IMG/VR virus record: IMGVR_UViG_3300037189_008153 | Location: 1 to 32,891 of that record | Reading direction: 5' to 3' (one strand) | Length of the DNA stretch: 32,891 bases | Source of the DNA: a virus | Shown: in pieces, positions 6,464 through 12,088 of the stretch | How positions within the stretch are numbered: position 1 is the first letter of the stretch | How the letters are laid out: each line of letters begins with the position of its first letter | Notes under the pieces: generated by a model | What the model saw: only the letters and a program-made list of their open reading frames with translations | Told to the model about the DNA's origin: nothing | The model's database searches: none | Translations under genes and position numbers: made by a program

Positions 6464-6492
6464 ATATTACTACTTATTCGCATATTTGTCAA
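6464..6492 (-). promoter_or_regulatory. Sigma70-like promoter (TTGACA, 17 nt, TAATAT)
   Basis: Perfect -35 TTGACA at 6487-6492, 17-base spacer, -10 TAATAT at 6464-6469 followed by ATA. It shares TTGACAAAT and TAATATATA with the promoter at 9823-9851. It would transcribe the structured RNA and tRNA-Asn. Confidence 0.8.
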
Positions 6493-6529
6493 GTCTTTTT
6501 ATTTCAACTTTACAAATATCTTCATTTCA

Positions 6530-6603
6530 TGGCATCAGTGCTAGGATTCGAACCCAGACAAAAGGTTTTGGAGACCTTTGTGCTACCGTTACACCACACT
6601 GAT
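6530..6603 (-). tRNA. tRNA-Trp(CCA)
   Basis: Acceptor ATCAGTG/CACTGAT, discriminator G, CCA encoded. Anticodon stem AAGGT/ACCTT with loop CTCCAAA. T-arm CTGGG-TTCGAAT-CCTAG. Confidence 0.94.
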
Positions 6604-6618
6604 AGTTTTCTATTTATT

Positions 6619-6694
6619 TGGTACCGTCTGAGGGATTCGAACCCCCGACAAAGAGATTAAGAGTCTCCTGCTCTACCAACTGAGCTAACGGTCC
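6619..6694 (-). tRNA. tRNA-Lys(CTT), overlapping the preceding gene
   Basis: Acceptor GGACCGT/ACGGTA-type pairing, CCA encoded. Anticodon stem GGAGA/TCTCT with loop CTCTTAA. T-arm GGGGG-TTCGAAT-CCCTC. Its first ten bases encode the last codons and stop of the gene at 6685-7134. An AATAAATA motif lies just downstream. Confidence 0.92.
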
Positions 6695-7134
6695 TTAACT
6701 AATCTTCCATGATAATGATGGCTGCATGTATTACGATAACCACCATCTTCTGTGGGCCAACCACAAGAAACTTGATTGAAACATTCGGGTTCATCACACA
6801 TAGAAAGAACTTTTTTCAATGCTTCAATTTTATTTTCTTTTACGATACGCTTAACTTCATCCATTTGTTCAATATCAAATTCATTTGTGATAGTCATACC
6901 GCCAGCAGAATAAAGTGGTACATATGCTTCTGGCCCAAAACCAAAACGGTCATAAATCAATGTGCGAAAAGAACCACCTTCTTGTGCATGGTCGACAATA
7001 TGTTTGATAGCCCATGCAGTAACAGCAATCTTTACATCATTAGGACATTCATCTGCTAACTGTTTCATTTCTTTATCTGCTTCTGCATATGCTTCTCTTA
7101 GTGCATCAAGGACTTCTTTAAAACTATCATTCAT
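6685..7134 (-). CDS. Unknown phage protein with putative C-terminal zinc site
   Basis: 149 aa. GGAG eight bases before the ATG supports the start. The N-terminal part is helical and acidic (LDALREAYAEADKEMKQLADEC). The C-terminal 40 residues hold four cysteines and three closely spaced histidines (CDEPECF, VSCGW, TCSHHYHG), consistent with metal binding. No family is recognised. The final codons GAC CGT TAG lie inside the 5' end of tRNA-Lys(CTT), so cutting the tRNA free would remove the stop codon. Confidence 0.75.
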   Translation of the reverse strand: MNDSFKEVLDALREAYAEADKEMKQLADECPNDVKIAVTAWAIKHIVDHAQEGGSFRTLIYDRFGFGPEAYVPLYSAGGMTITNEFDIEQMDEVKRIVKENKIEALKKVLSMCDEPECFNQVSCGWPTEDGGYRNTCSHHYHGRLVKDR

Positions 7135-7151
7135 TTCGCTTCTCCATAAAT

Positions 7152-7227
7152 TGGTAGACCCAACAGGATTTGAACCTGTAACCTCTCGGTTAAAAGCCGC
7201 TTGCTCTACCTATTGAGCTATGGGTCC
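7152..7227 (-). tRNA. tRNA-Lys(TTT), shortened anticodon stem
   Basis: Acceptor GGACCCA/TGGGTCT (first pair G-U), CCA encoded. Loop CTTTTAA gives TTT. The anticodon stem AGCGG/CCGAG keeps only three of five pairs; CCGCT would be fully paired. T-arm ACAGG-TTCAAAT-CCTGT is intact. It may be decaying or simply divergent. Confidence 0.85.
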
Positions 7228-7231
7228 ATAT

Positions 7232-7306
7232 TGGCTGGGGAAGATGGATTCGAACCACCGTTCGCTGAGTCAAAGTCAGATGTCCTACCTGTTAGACGAT
7301 TCCCCA
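7232..7306 (-). tRNA. tRNA-Gln(TTG)
   Basis: Acceptor TGGGGAA/TTCCCCA, discriminator G, CCA encoded. Anticodon stem TCTGA/TCAGC (outer pair mismatched) with loop CTTTGAC. The T-loop is TTCGAAT. Five bases from tRNA-Lys(TTT). Confidence 0.92.
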
Positions 7307-7321
7307 ATAAAATGGTTGGCA

Positions 7322-7651
7322 TTATTTTGAAATAAAACCGTGCCTGTTATTTTTTTGGTGTTGAATTAAATCTTCATTGAATGGTACTGGATTTGTAATT
7401 TCCAAATTGCGGAAATGAACTTTTCTGTGACAATGAGAACATAGTAACACGCATTTTTTTGCTTCGGCTACCAATTTTTCCCATTTTGTTATTTTAGATG
7501 CTATTCCAAAATCTTTTCCTTCTAGATGATGAAAATCATAGATGATAGCATCATCTTCTATACCACAACAAGCACACTTTGAACCAAATCCTTCAACGAG
7601 TTTGATTTTTGTGTTTTTGCGCCATTCTTTTATTCTTTCATAATTAGGCAT
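7322..7651 (-). CDS. Small HNH endonuclease
   Basis: 109 aa. It contains the zinc-coordinated HNH fold: CACCG (26-30), YDFHHLEGK (HH 41-42) and CVLLCSHCHRKVH (C71, C74, H79). The N-terminus is basic and helical (IKEWRKNTKIKLVEG) and may contact DNA. AAGGAG eight bases before the ATG gives a strong start, and an exact TATAAATA lies 31 bases upstream. Unlike the 231-aa HNH gene it has no second zinc finger. It sits between tRNA-Gln and tRNA-Ile, a typical place for a free-standing homing endonuclease; whether it is mobile is inference. Confidence 0.87.
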   Translation of the reverse strand: MPNYERIKEWRKNTKIKLVEGFGSKCACCGIEDDAIIYDFHHLEGKDFGIASKITKWEKLVAEAKKCVLLCSHCHRKVHFRNLEITNPVPFNEDLIQHQKNNRHGFISK

Positions 7652-7681
7652 TCTTTACTCCTTAGATTATCGGTTATCACC

Positions 7682-7689
7682 TATTTATA
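7682..7689 (-). promoter_or_regulatory. Late promoter TATAAATA before the small HNH gene
   Basis: Exact late octamer. There is no -35 box 17 bases upstream. Expected start near 7676, giving a leader of about 24 bases that contains the AAGGAG site. Confidence 0.65.
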
Positions 7690-7708
7690 ATCGAAAGAGT
7701 ATTTTTTC

Positions 7709-7782
7709 TGGTTGTCCTACTTGGTTACGATCCAAGGTCTACCGCTTATCAGGCGATTGCTCTCCCATTGAGCTATAGGACA
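7709..7782 (-). tRNA. tRNA-Ile(GAT), altered T-loop
   Basis: Acceptor TGTCCTA/TAGGACA, discriminator A, CCA encoded. Anticodon stem ATCGC/GCGGT with loop CTGATAA. The T-stem CTTGG/CCAAG closes ATCGTAA, so the usual T54-A58 pair is replaced by A54 and T58. Confidence 0.88.
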
Positions 7783-7789
7783 ATAAAAA

Positions 7790-7874
7790 TGGTGTGAACG
7801 GTAGGACTCGAACCTACGAAGTCATAGACGAGGGGTTTACAGCCCCTACCCTTTGCCACTCGGGTCACATTCAC
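7790..7874 (-). tRNA. tRNA-Tyr(GTA)
   Basis: 85 nt class II tRNA. Acceptor GTGAATG/CGTTCAC, CCA encoded. Anticodon stem GGGG/CCCC with loop CTGTAAA. T-arm GTAGG-TTCGAGT-CCTAC. Confidence 0.93.
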
Positions 7875-7884
7875 ATTGAATTAG

Positions 7885-7967
7885 TGAAGGTTCCCTAGCG
7901 CACTCAGGTCACCTACAACCCATCAACTCAAAAATTCTTTGAAGGTTCCACAACGAGTCACCTACAA
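7885..7967 (-). repeat. Two imperfect direct repeats in a 100-nt gap between tRNAs
   Basis: Each copy has TGAAGGTTCC and, 13 or 7 bases later, GTCACCTACAA (7885-7918 and 7940-7967, plus-strand reading). AGGT/ACCT pairing inside each copy and TCAAA/TTTGA between them could form hairpins. The gap between tRNA-Tyr and tRNA-Ala is exactly 100 bases and contains no ORF. Confidence 0.55.
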
Positions 7968-7974
7968 TCACACT

Positions 7975-8049
7975 TGGTGGACCTTCAGAGAATCGAACTC
8001 TGGCTTTCGCCGTGCAAGGGCGACATGCTACCACTATCATCAAAGGCCC
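7975..8049 (-). tRNA. tRNA-Ala(TGC)
   Basis: Acceptor GGGCCTT/AAGGTCC, discriminator A, CCA encoded. Anticodon stem TCGCC/GGCGA with loop CTTGCAC. T-arm CAGAG-TTCGATT-CTCTG. Confidence 0.93.
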
Positions 8050-8056
8050 GAACTAA

Positions 8057-8155
8057 TAAGATAAGACGCTCTCAGATTTATGTGAGATACTTAATGCCGG
8101 CATGCGATTACCGGAATGTTCTTGTGATTTCGCATATCACTACCGTCTTATCTTA
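8057..8155 (-). ncRNA. Candidate structured RNA in a tRNA slot
   Basis: A perfect 12-bp closing stem (TAAGATAAGACG with CGTCTTATCTTA) encloses three arms: GTGAT/ATCAC (5 bp, 7-nt loop), CCGG/CCGG (4 bp) and TCTCA/TGAGA (5 bp, 8-nt loop). This is a cloverleaf-like plan, but there is no T-loop, anticodon arm or CCA. It is three bases from tRNA-Pro and seven from tRNA-Ala, the same spacing the tRNAs have among themselves. No ORF fits. A stable phage RNA processed like the tRNAs is the simplest reading. Confidence 0.68.
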
Positions 8156-8158
8156 ACT

Positions 8159-8235
<77 letters not shown>

Positions 8236-8263
8236 AATAAGGAACCAACAATGTCAATCAGCC

Positions 8264-8298
8264 AAAAAGAAACCCCGAAACTTTCGCTTCGAGGTTTT
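8264..8298 (-). terminator. Rho-independent terminator after the 30-aa ORF
   Basis: A 10-bp stem AAACCTCGAA/TTTCGGGGTT (one T-G pair) with a short purine-rich loop is followed by TCTTTTT. It lies 28 bases after the first hairpin and 28 bases before tRNA-Pro, so tRNA-Pro needs either read-through or another start. Confidence 0.8.
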
Positions 8299-8310
8299 GT
8301 AAACTTAAAA

Positions 8311-8327
8311 TGTAACTTCGTGTTACA
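8311..8327 (-). terminator. Hairpin at the stop codon of the 30-aa ORF
   Basis: Perfect TGTAAC/GTTACA stem with a five-base loop, followed by ATTTTAAGTTT. It includes the TAA stop of the small ORF. It is a weak terminator or a decay-blocking hairpin ahead of the stronger terminator. Confidence 0.5.
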
Positions 8328-8415
8328 TCGTCACAAAACCCCACACATCGCCCTCCCATGATGGGTGACGTTGTGTTTTAGGCTCACTAATATTATAAAG
8401 GCACGAAGTCGTCAT
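8323..8415 (-). CDS. 30-aa small protein in its own transcription unit
   Basis: Small ORF starting MTTSCLYNISEPK and ending VWGFVTM. AGAGGA sits six bases before the ATG. A sigma70-like promoter at 8439-8469 puts the transcript start about 20 bases upstream, and two hairpins follow directly, so the ORF has promoter, ribosome site and terminator of its own. No transmembrane segment; no family recognised. It is rich in polar residues with two tryptophans. Short early proteins that modify host enzymes are common in large phages, which would fit, but function is unknown. Confidence 0.6.
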   Translation of the reverse strand: MTTSCLYNISEPKTQRHPSWEGDVWGFVTM

Positions 8416-8438
8416 TTGTTTTCCTCTTTATTGTATTC

Positions 8439-8469
8439 TATTTATAACACATTCATCGGGAATTGTCAA
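8439..8469 (-). promoter_or_regulatory. Promoter combining TTGACA/TATAAA with the late octamer TATAAATA
   Basis: -35 TTGACA at 8464-8469 lies inside the last codons of the gene at 8453-8782. The 17-base spacer leads to TATAAA (8441-8446), which is part of TATAAATA (8439-8446). It could be read by host sigma70 early and by the phage late factor later. Confidence 0.7.
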
Positions 8470-8782
8470 GTGGTTTAGATATTTTTTTCAATGTATATTT
8501 CAACCACTGCCCTGTTCTGTATGCTTCATATAGAAACTTTACACCGTGTAAGTCAGGATGCTTTCGTATCCACATACCTGTGTCGGGTTCGAACTCTTCT
8601 GCAAAGAACTTATCTAATACATCGTGTCCAGTTTTCATATTCGGATTAATCTGTCGTGATAACTCATCAAAGGTCGCATCATCAACAAGACTATCGTTTT
8701 CATATTCATAAGCATAAGCATAAAGAGAAATGGATATTCTCCGCTTACGTTCTTTCTCAACTTCACTTCCCCAATCGGACAT
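8453..8782 (-). CDS. Phage protein resembling the N-terminal helical part of NAD-dependent DNA ligase
   Basis: 109 aa from the ATG at 8782, two bases past the previous stop; the in-frame extension to 8863 only overlaps the upstream gene. The segment AYAYEYENDSLVDDATFDELSRQI resembles the LigA Ia motif (Y-x-Y-x(n)-SDAEYD-x-L) that binds NMN. It is followed by TGMWIRKHPDL, a block I associate with short phage proteins of unknown role. No adenylation lysine or other ligase motif is present, so it is not a ligase by itself. The family assignment is from memory and tentative. Confidence 0.65.
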   Translation of the reverse strand: MSDWGSEVEKERKRRISISLYAYAYEYENDSLVDDATFDELSRQINPNMKTGHDVLDKFFAEEFEPDTGMWIRKHPDLHGVKFLYEAYRTGQWLKYTLKKISKPLDNSR

Positions 8783-8783
8783 T

Positions 8784-9329
8784 TTATAACTCGTAGATAT
8801 ATTTGTAAGGTTTATACCAGCCTTTTTCTTCCAAGATATTAAACAAACCTTCTTCAACTTCAAGAACAGGTATATTTCTATATCTCAACAAGACCGCTCT
8901 GGCTTTTTTAGGATAATCAACATTGATTGTTATAGTGGGTTTATTATTCGTGCAAGTCACTGTCCCATCATTTAATGCCAAAGCAACTCTGGCCTCAGTA
9001 TAGTTATTCAATTGATATTTGTCAAGCGTCCATTTTAACTTTATATTGCTACCTGTCGAACAAGATTGTTTTACAGCGGAACTAACAACTTTTGAATTGA
9101 GAAAAAAACTACCGTTGCCGATTTGATTTTTACCATTTGCTGTCATCAGTCCTATATGTTCTTTAGCAACTTCTGGTAGAAAAGGATATGCAATGATAGG
9201 CATGATAATACCTAATGCATATATTTCTACCAAGTCATAATCAGAAAATGATTTCTGATTGTTAAGCATATTCAATCTAACATATCCATATGTCATCAAT
9301 AGAGACAACACAAGCAGAATACGAAACAT
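8784..9329 (-). CDS. Membrane-anchored or exported protein, unknown
   Basis: 181 aa starting at 9329, with GGAG six bases upstream (9332 is an alternative ATG). N-terminal hydrophobic segment FRILLVLSLLMTYGYV, then a second apolar stretch YALGIIMPIIAYPF near residue 40. The rest has two cysteines (SCSTGS, TCTNN) and a beta-rich pattern (IKLKWTLD, PTITINVDYP), reminiscent of a pilin or an outer-surface domain. I recognise no family. It is 15 bases from tRNA-Met/Ile copy 2. Confidence 0.7.
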   Translation of the reverse strand: MFRILLVLSLLMTYGYVRLNMLNNQKSFSDYDLVEIYALGIIMPIIAYPFLPEVAKEHIGLMTANGKNQIGNGSFFLNSKVVSSAVKQSCSTGSNIKLKWTLDKYQLNNYTEARVALALNDGTVTCTNNKPTITINVDYPKKARAVLLRYRNIPVLEVEEGLFNILEEKGWYKPYKYIYEL

Positions 9330-9344
9330 CATATACTCCAGTTT

Positions 9345-9420
9345 TGGTAGAGGCGGCAGGATTCGAACCTGCGGTAACACCGTTATGAGCGGCGGGCCTT
9401 AACCACTTGGCTACACCTCC
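9345..9420 (-). tRNA. tRNA with anticodon CAT (Met or Ile2), copy 2
   Basis: Acceptor GGAGGTG/CGCCTCT with a G-U first pair, discriminator A, CCA encoded. Anticodon stem CGCCG/CGGTG with loop CTCATAA. T-arm GCAGG-TTCGAAT-CCTGC. Two CAT tRNAs suggest one for Met and one for AUA Ile; which is which is open. Confidence 0.9.
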
Positions 9421-9426
9421 GAAACT

Positions 9427-9509
9427 TGGTGTCCCCTGCCAGACTCGAACTGGCACTCCGAAGAAACGAGTTTTAAGCCCGTCGCGGCTACCTATTACGC
9501 CAAGGGGAC
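9427..9509 (-). tRNA. tRNA-Leu(TAA)
   Basis: Class II. Acceptor GTCCCCT/AGGGGAC, discriminator A, CCA encoded. Anticodon stem ACGGG/CTCGT with loop CTTAAAA. T-arm GCCAG-TTCGAGT-CTGGC. It directly abuts tRNA-Arg with no spacer. Confidence 0.93.
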
Positions 9510-9586
9510 TGGCGGTCTCAGCAGGATTCGAACCTGCAACAACCCGCTTAGAAGGCGGATGCTCTATCCAGTTGAACTATGAGACC
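9510..9586 (-). tRNA. tRNA-Arg(TCT)
   Basis: Acceptor GGTCTCA/TGAGACC, discriminator G, CCA encoded. Anticodon stem CCGC/GCGG with loop CTTCTAA. T-arm GCAGG-TTCGAAT-CCTGC. Its first base follows the TAA stop of the upstream gene directly. Confidence 0.94.
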
Positions 9587-9796
9587 TTACTTGAACATCT
9601 TTTCAGGAAAGCAAACATGAGTACCATACTGACCAGCAAAAAACTGACCACCTTGCACCTCACACACTTCCTTAAGACCTGCTAATCGCTCATATTCTAC
9701 ACCAGCGGCATAGAGCGATGAGAAAACCAAATATATGAAGAATGCGACACTCGCATACCAAAAGATATTGAGAACTAAACTGACTTTATCCTGCAT
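9587..9796 (-). CDS. Small single-pass membrane protein
   Basis: 69 aa from the ATG at 9796, with GAGG seven bases upstream; the ATG at 9802 is too close to that site. One transmembrane helix (LNIFWYASVAFFIYLVFSSL) is followed by a short soluble tail with two cysteines (VCEVQGG, HVCFP) that could form a disulfide outside the cytoplasm. A strong promoter lies 27 bases upstream. The stop abuts tRNA-Arg, so mRNA and tRNAs probably share one transcript. Function unknown. Confidence 0.72.
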   Translation of the reverse strand: MQDKVSLVLNIFWYASVAFFIYLVFSSLYAAGVEYERLAGLKEVCEVQGGQFFAGQYGTHVCFPEKMFK

Positions 9797-9822
9797 AATC
9801 ATACCTCACTGACATTATCTAT

Positions 9823-9851
9823 ATATTATACTCAAACAGGCAATTTGTCAA
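9823..9851 (-). promoter_or_regulatory. Sigma70-like promoter with perfect -35
   Basis: TTGACA at 9846-9851 (overlapping the stop of the metalloprotease-like gene), then TAATAT after 17 bases or TATAAT after 15. The TAATATATA core matches the promoter at 6464-6492. It would drive the membrane protein and the Arg, Leu and Met/Ile tRNAs. Confidence 0.82.
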
Positions 9852-10333
9852 GACAGAATATATTTTTCTGCAAACTTCTTTTTATTCTGCTTCCAATTCT
9901 TGATGCCACGATACATACGATAAAGGCCGTATTCGTAACCATACGCTTCGATTTCCCATGGTTGAAGCCAATAGAAGCTGTTGGCGCTATACTTCTTTTC
10001 ATTGAACCTGACTTTATTTTGACGGCTCAAATCAGCCAACTCACCCTTTGCATATTGCTTAACATGCACCATTTCGTGAGCTAGTGTTTTCAACTGGCTG
10101 GCCTTTGACTGCTTTGTGTCCAACTCAATCAGAAACTCACGAGGTTTTACATTATATCCATCATCAACGGACATGCAGAAGCCCTTGACTTTTTTCAAAG
10201 GCGCACACTTGATATTAATCTTTAGCAACTTGACGAGACGGGGTGACATAAGCATATCGGACAGAAACTCTATATAGTCTCTGATTTCTGCTTTTGTCAA
10301 CTTTTCGTTTTGACCGCGAACGCTAATCTTCAT
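9848..10333 (-). CDS. HExxH metalloprotease-like protein (SprT-like)
   Basis: 161 aa, with AAGGA eight bases before the ATG. The zinc motif HEMVH spans residues 86-90, preceded by a hydrophobic strand (REFLIELD) and LKTLA. WEIEAYG (126-132) supplies a likely third acidic ligand, as in SprT and related minigluzincins. There is no signal peptide, so it should act in the cytoplasm. The basic C-terminus (KNWKQNKKKFAEK) could bind nucleic acid. Many phages carry such small metalloproteases of unknown target; a role in protein-DNA crosslink repair, as for SprT/Spartan, is only an analogy. Confidence 0.78.
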   Translation of the reverse strand: MKISVRGQNEKLTKAEIRDYIEFLSDMLMSPRLVKLLKINIKCAPLKKVKGFCMSVDDGYNVKPREFLIELDTKQSKASQLKTLAHEMVHVKQYAKGELADLSRQNKVRFNEKKYSANSFYWLQPWEIEAYGYEYGLYRMYRGIKNWKQNKKKFAEKYILS

Positions 10334-10379
10334 GTGCTATTCCTTCTGTTTCCATAAGCGAATAGTTCACCACATATAT

Positions 10380-10517
10380 TTAGCGTGCCAAAGTGTGGTA
10401 ACAAGTCGCCTCTGAATAAACCTTCATACATTCTTGCATACTGCCATCATCCCGAAGGGCAAATAGGATGAGGGCCGACATTACGATAACGACAATAGAT
10501 GCTATTACACCGTTCAT
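10380..10517 (-). CDS. 45-aa small membrane protein
   Basis: Begins MNGVIASIVVIVMSALILFA, one transmembrane helix, followed by RDDGSMQECMKVYSEATC and ending HTLAR. The ATG overlaps the previous TGA (ATGA) and GAGGA lies nine bases upstream. The pattern of one helix, then an acidic turn and a C-x(8)-C pair, recurs in small phage membrane proteins as far as I recall. The C-terminus would face the periplasm if the N-terminus stays inside. Function unknown. Confidence 0.72.
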   Translation of the reverse strand: MNGVIASIVVIVMSALILFALRDDGSMQECMKVYSEATCYHTLAR

Positions 10518-10669
10518 TTAATATTTTCCTCAATCTCATACAGAATATTACTAAGTTTGACTATCTTTTCCCAAAGAGCATCTGCCAAACCATATTCTTT
10601 ATTTTCACATGCCACACACCAGTTTTTCTCTAGAAAAATTAGAGCGTCACTGATTTGATTGTATGTCAT
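10514..10669 (-). CDS. 51-aa small protein, unknown
   Basis: Begins MTYNQISDALIFLEKNW and ends YEIEENIK. It is mostly helical, with two cysteines (CVACE). GAAGG lies nine bases upstream and the ATG is one base after the preceding TAA. Part of a chain of very small overlapping genes. No family recognised. Confidence 0.65.
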   Translation of the reverse strand: MTYNQISDALIFLEKNWCVACENKEYGLADALWEKIVKLSNILYEIEENIK

Positions 10670-10670
10670 A

Positions 10671-10892
10671 TTATGCAGCCTTCTGCTGTTGTTTCATCTG
10701 TTCAATCATAATGAACTTGGCTATATTGACAAACTTACGTGCCCGTTCAGGATCACGTGCCATAACTTCTTGAGCATCTGACAAGACCGATACTGCGGTC
10801 ATTGCATGACCCATTCCACGTATCATCCAATCAAACTGATTTTGTATATCATCAACCGACATACCATACATCTGCTGTTCAGCGACCGTCAT
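10671..10892 (-). CDS. Small helical protein, unknown
   Basis: 73 aa, with GGGAG nine bases upstream. It is methionine-rich and helical (QFDWMIRGMGHAMTAVSVLSDAQEVMARDPERARKF is one long amphipathic region, followed by a glutamine-rich end). There is no catalytic motif or membrane segment. The ATG is one base after the previous TAA, in the same TAATATG arrangement as its neighbours. Confidence 0.7.
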   Translation of the reverse strand: MTVAEQQMYGMSVDDIQNQFDWMIRGMGHAMTAVSVLSDAQEVMARDPERARKFVNIAKFIMIEQMKQQQKAA

Positions 10893-10893
10893 A

Positions 10894-11031
10894 TTACTTT
10901 CTCCCTACGTATTCCATAACGAATGTTTCAGACCCATCAGGGTGCTTATGCGAACGAACAATCACATAACCACGACCTTGTAAATCGCGCAACTTACGAC
11001 GAACATAATTGGGTTGACCAGTAAAGACCAT
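10894..11031 (-). CDS. 45-aa basic protein, unknown
   Basis: Begins MVFTGQPNYVRRKLRDLQ and ends FVMEYVGRK. It is basic, with alternating strand-like segments (GYVIVRSHKH, ETFVMEYV), which could be a minimal nucleic-acid-binding fold, but that is only an impression. AAAGG stands nine bases before the ATG. The junctions on both sides are TAATATG. Confidence 0.65.
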   Translation of the reverse strand: MVFTGQPNYVRRKLRDLQGRGYVIVRSHKHPDGSETFVMEYVGRK

Positions 11032-11032
11032 A

Positions 11033-11197
11033 TTACTTACCTTTCAGACCGAGTGCTTCACATTCAACAGGAAACTTCTGAAAAAGTTCCTTGATTAAGA
11101 CTTCACGAGCCTCTTGAATACCAGGAACTTCTATAATTTCACTGAGGGCATATAACTGCTCAATGTAATCTTTGAAACCCCAATCTTCTTTACGCAT
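11033..11197 (-). CDS. Small acidic protein, first gene of a micro-protein operon
   Basis: 54 aa from the ATG at 11197 (AGAGGA nine bases upstream). A second ATG at 11206 touches the ribosome site and is unlikely. The sequence is helical and charged (EDWGFKDYIEQLYALSEII, REVLIKELFQKF). A promoter ends about 30 bases upstream. No family recognised. Confidence 0.65.
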   Translation of the reverse strand: MRKEDWGFKDYIEQLYALSEIIEVPGIQEAREVLIKELFQKFPVECEALGLKGK

Positions 11198-11227
11198 CGT
11201 AATCATTCCTCTCTTCTCTATACATAT

Positions 11228-11256
11228 AATATAGTATAGGTAGGTACGGATTACAA
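11228..11256 (-). promoter_or_regulatory. Sigma70-like promoter of the micro-protein operon
   Basis: -35 TTGTAA at 11251-11256, 17-base spacer, -10 TATATT at 11228-11233. It precedes six small genes down to the metalloprotease-like gene, with no terminator seen between them. Confidence 0.68.
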
Positions 11257-11333
11257 GAGTTTTTTTCGCAACCCACCTATGCGCGGAATGCATTGCACCA
11301 CGAGAATATAGTCTTATAGATGTGATTGAAATC

Positions 11334-11579
11334 TTACGCTAAGTCAGTTGCTATTTCAAACTGAAACATATCATTAATGTCCATTGGTATCTCAACTTTA
11401 TTGAGCATGAATGCAGGCGTAAATCCATTAAACGCACCACCCTCTTCCAAGAACTCACAATACTCTTGTGCTTCATCTTCGAATATGAATGTATCGATAA
11501 TCTGGTCAGTTGACGTTTCGTGAACCACCCAACGAAAATCATTATCTTCTGTTTGAATAGCCATGTAAGAATACTTCAT
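11334..11579 (-). CDS. Small acidic protein, unknown
   Basis: 81 aa, very acidic. GGAG lies seven bases upstream, and the ATG overlaps the preceding TGA by four bases. Strand-like segments (YMAIQTEDNDFRWVVHE, IIDTFIFED) are followed by a short helix (EAQEYCEFLEEGG), a layout common in small phage proteins. No catalytic motif and no family recognised. It is the last gene of the replication transcript before the 77-base spacer with the next promoter. Confidence 0.68.
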   Translation of the reverse strand: MKYSYMAIQTEDNDFRWVVHETSTDQIIDTFIFEDEAQEYCEFLEEGGAFNGFTPAFMLNKVEIPMDINDMFQFEIATDLA

Positions 11580-12088
11580 TGAACAACTCCAATTTTGATT
11601 GCATATAGAACGTCACCAGTCAAATAGTCTTTATCTTTGATTACACACTTTGGATTATTTCGCATCTTATAATCCAATTCTTTCTTAATTGATTCTCTTA
11701 GGTCCTCAATAATTCGTGAATTAAAATCTAAAGGATCTTTTACATCTTCTATTTCTTCTTGTGTTACTCTTTTTTTGGCTGTTAGATATTCAATCTTCGA
11801 TGTATTGTCAACTATGGTAGTACCAGAAATTCCGCCAATAACAAGGTTGTGCATAACATTCGCATCTATTGTTAATGTTCCATGATTAGATAATCCACCA
11901 GCACTAATCTTACCATAAACATTTTCAGCCGGATTAGAATGTGTGTATTGCCCTCTTATTCTAACTTCAAAATCATTATCTTCAAGATACTTTGTGCAGG
12001 CTGCAATCTTTTCTTCTTTTGTTTTAGCCTTTTCAAATCTCTTGGATATTTCAATGTCTGCTAAATGTTTCTCAAAAACTTCAAGCAT
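11576..12088 (-). CDS. Phage protein with a central beta-rich region, unknown
   Basis: 170 aa from the ATG at 12088, with GGGAG eight bases upstream. The N-terminal 50 residues are helical and charged. The middle (YGKISAGGLSNHGTLTIDAN, LVIGGISGTTIV) looks like short repeating beta strands, as in beta-solenoid or coat-like domains. The C-terminal 60 residues are helical and basic (IIEDLRESIKKELDYKMR). It overlaps its neighbours by 4 and 8 bases. No family recognised. Confidence 0.68.
   Translation of the reverse strand: MLEVFEKHLADIEISKRFEKAKTKEEKIAACTKYLEDNDFEVRIRGQYTHSNPAENVYGKISAGGLSNHGTLTIDANVMHNLVIGGISGTTIVDNTSKIEYLTAKKRVTQEEIEDVKDPLDFNSRIIEDLRESIKKELDYKMRNNPKCVIKDKDYLTGDVLYAIKIGVVQ

Noticed and set aside
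7885-7967. CRISPR array
   Set aside because: Only two imperfect repeats with unequal inner gaps, and no further units.
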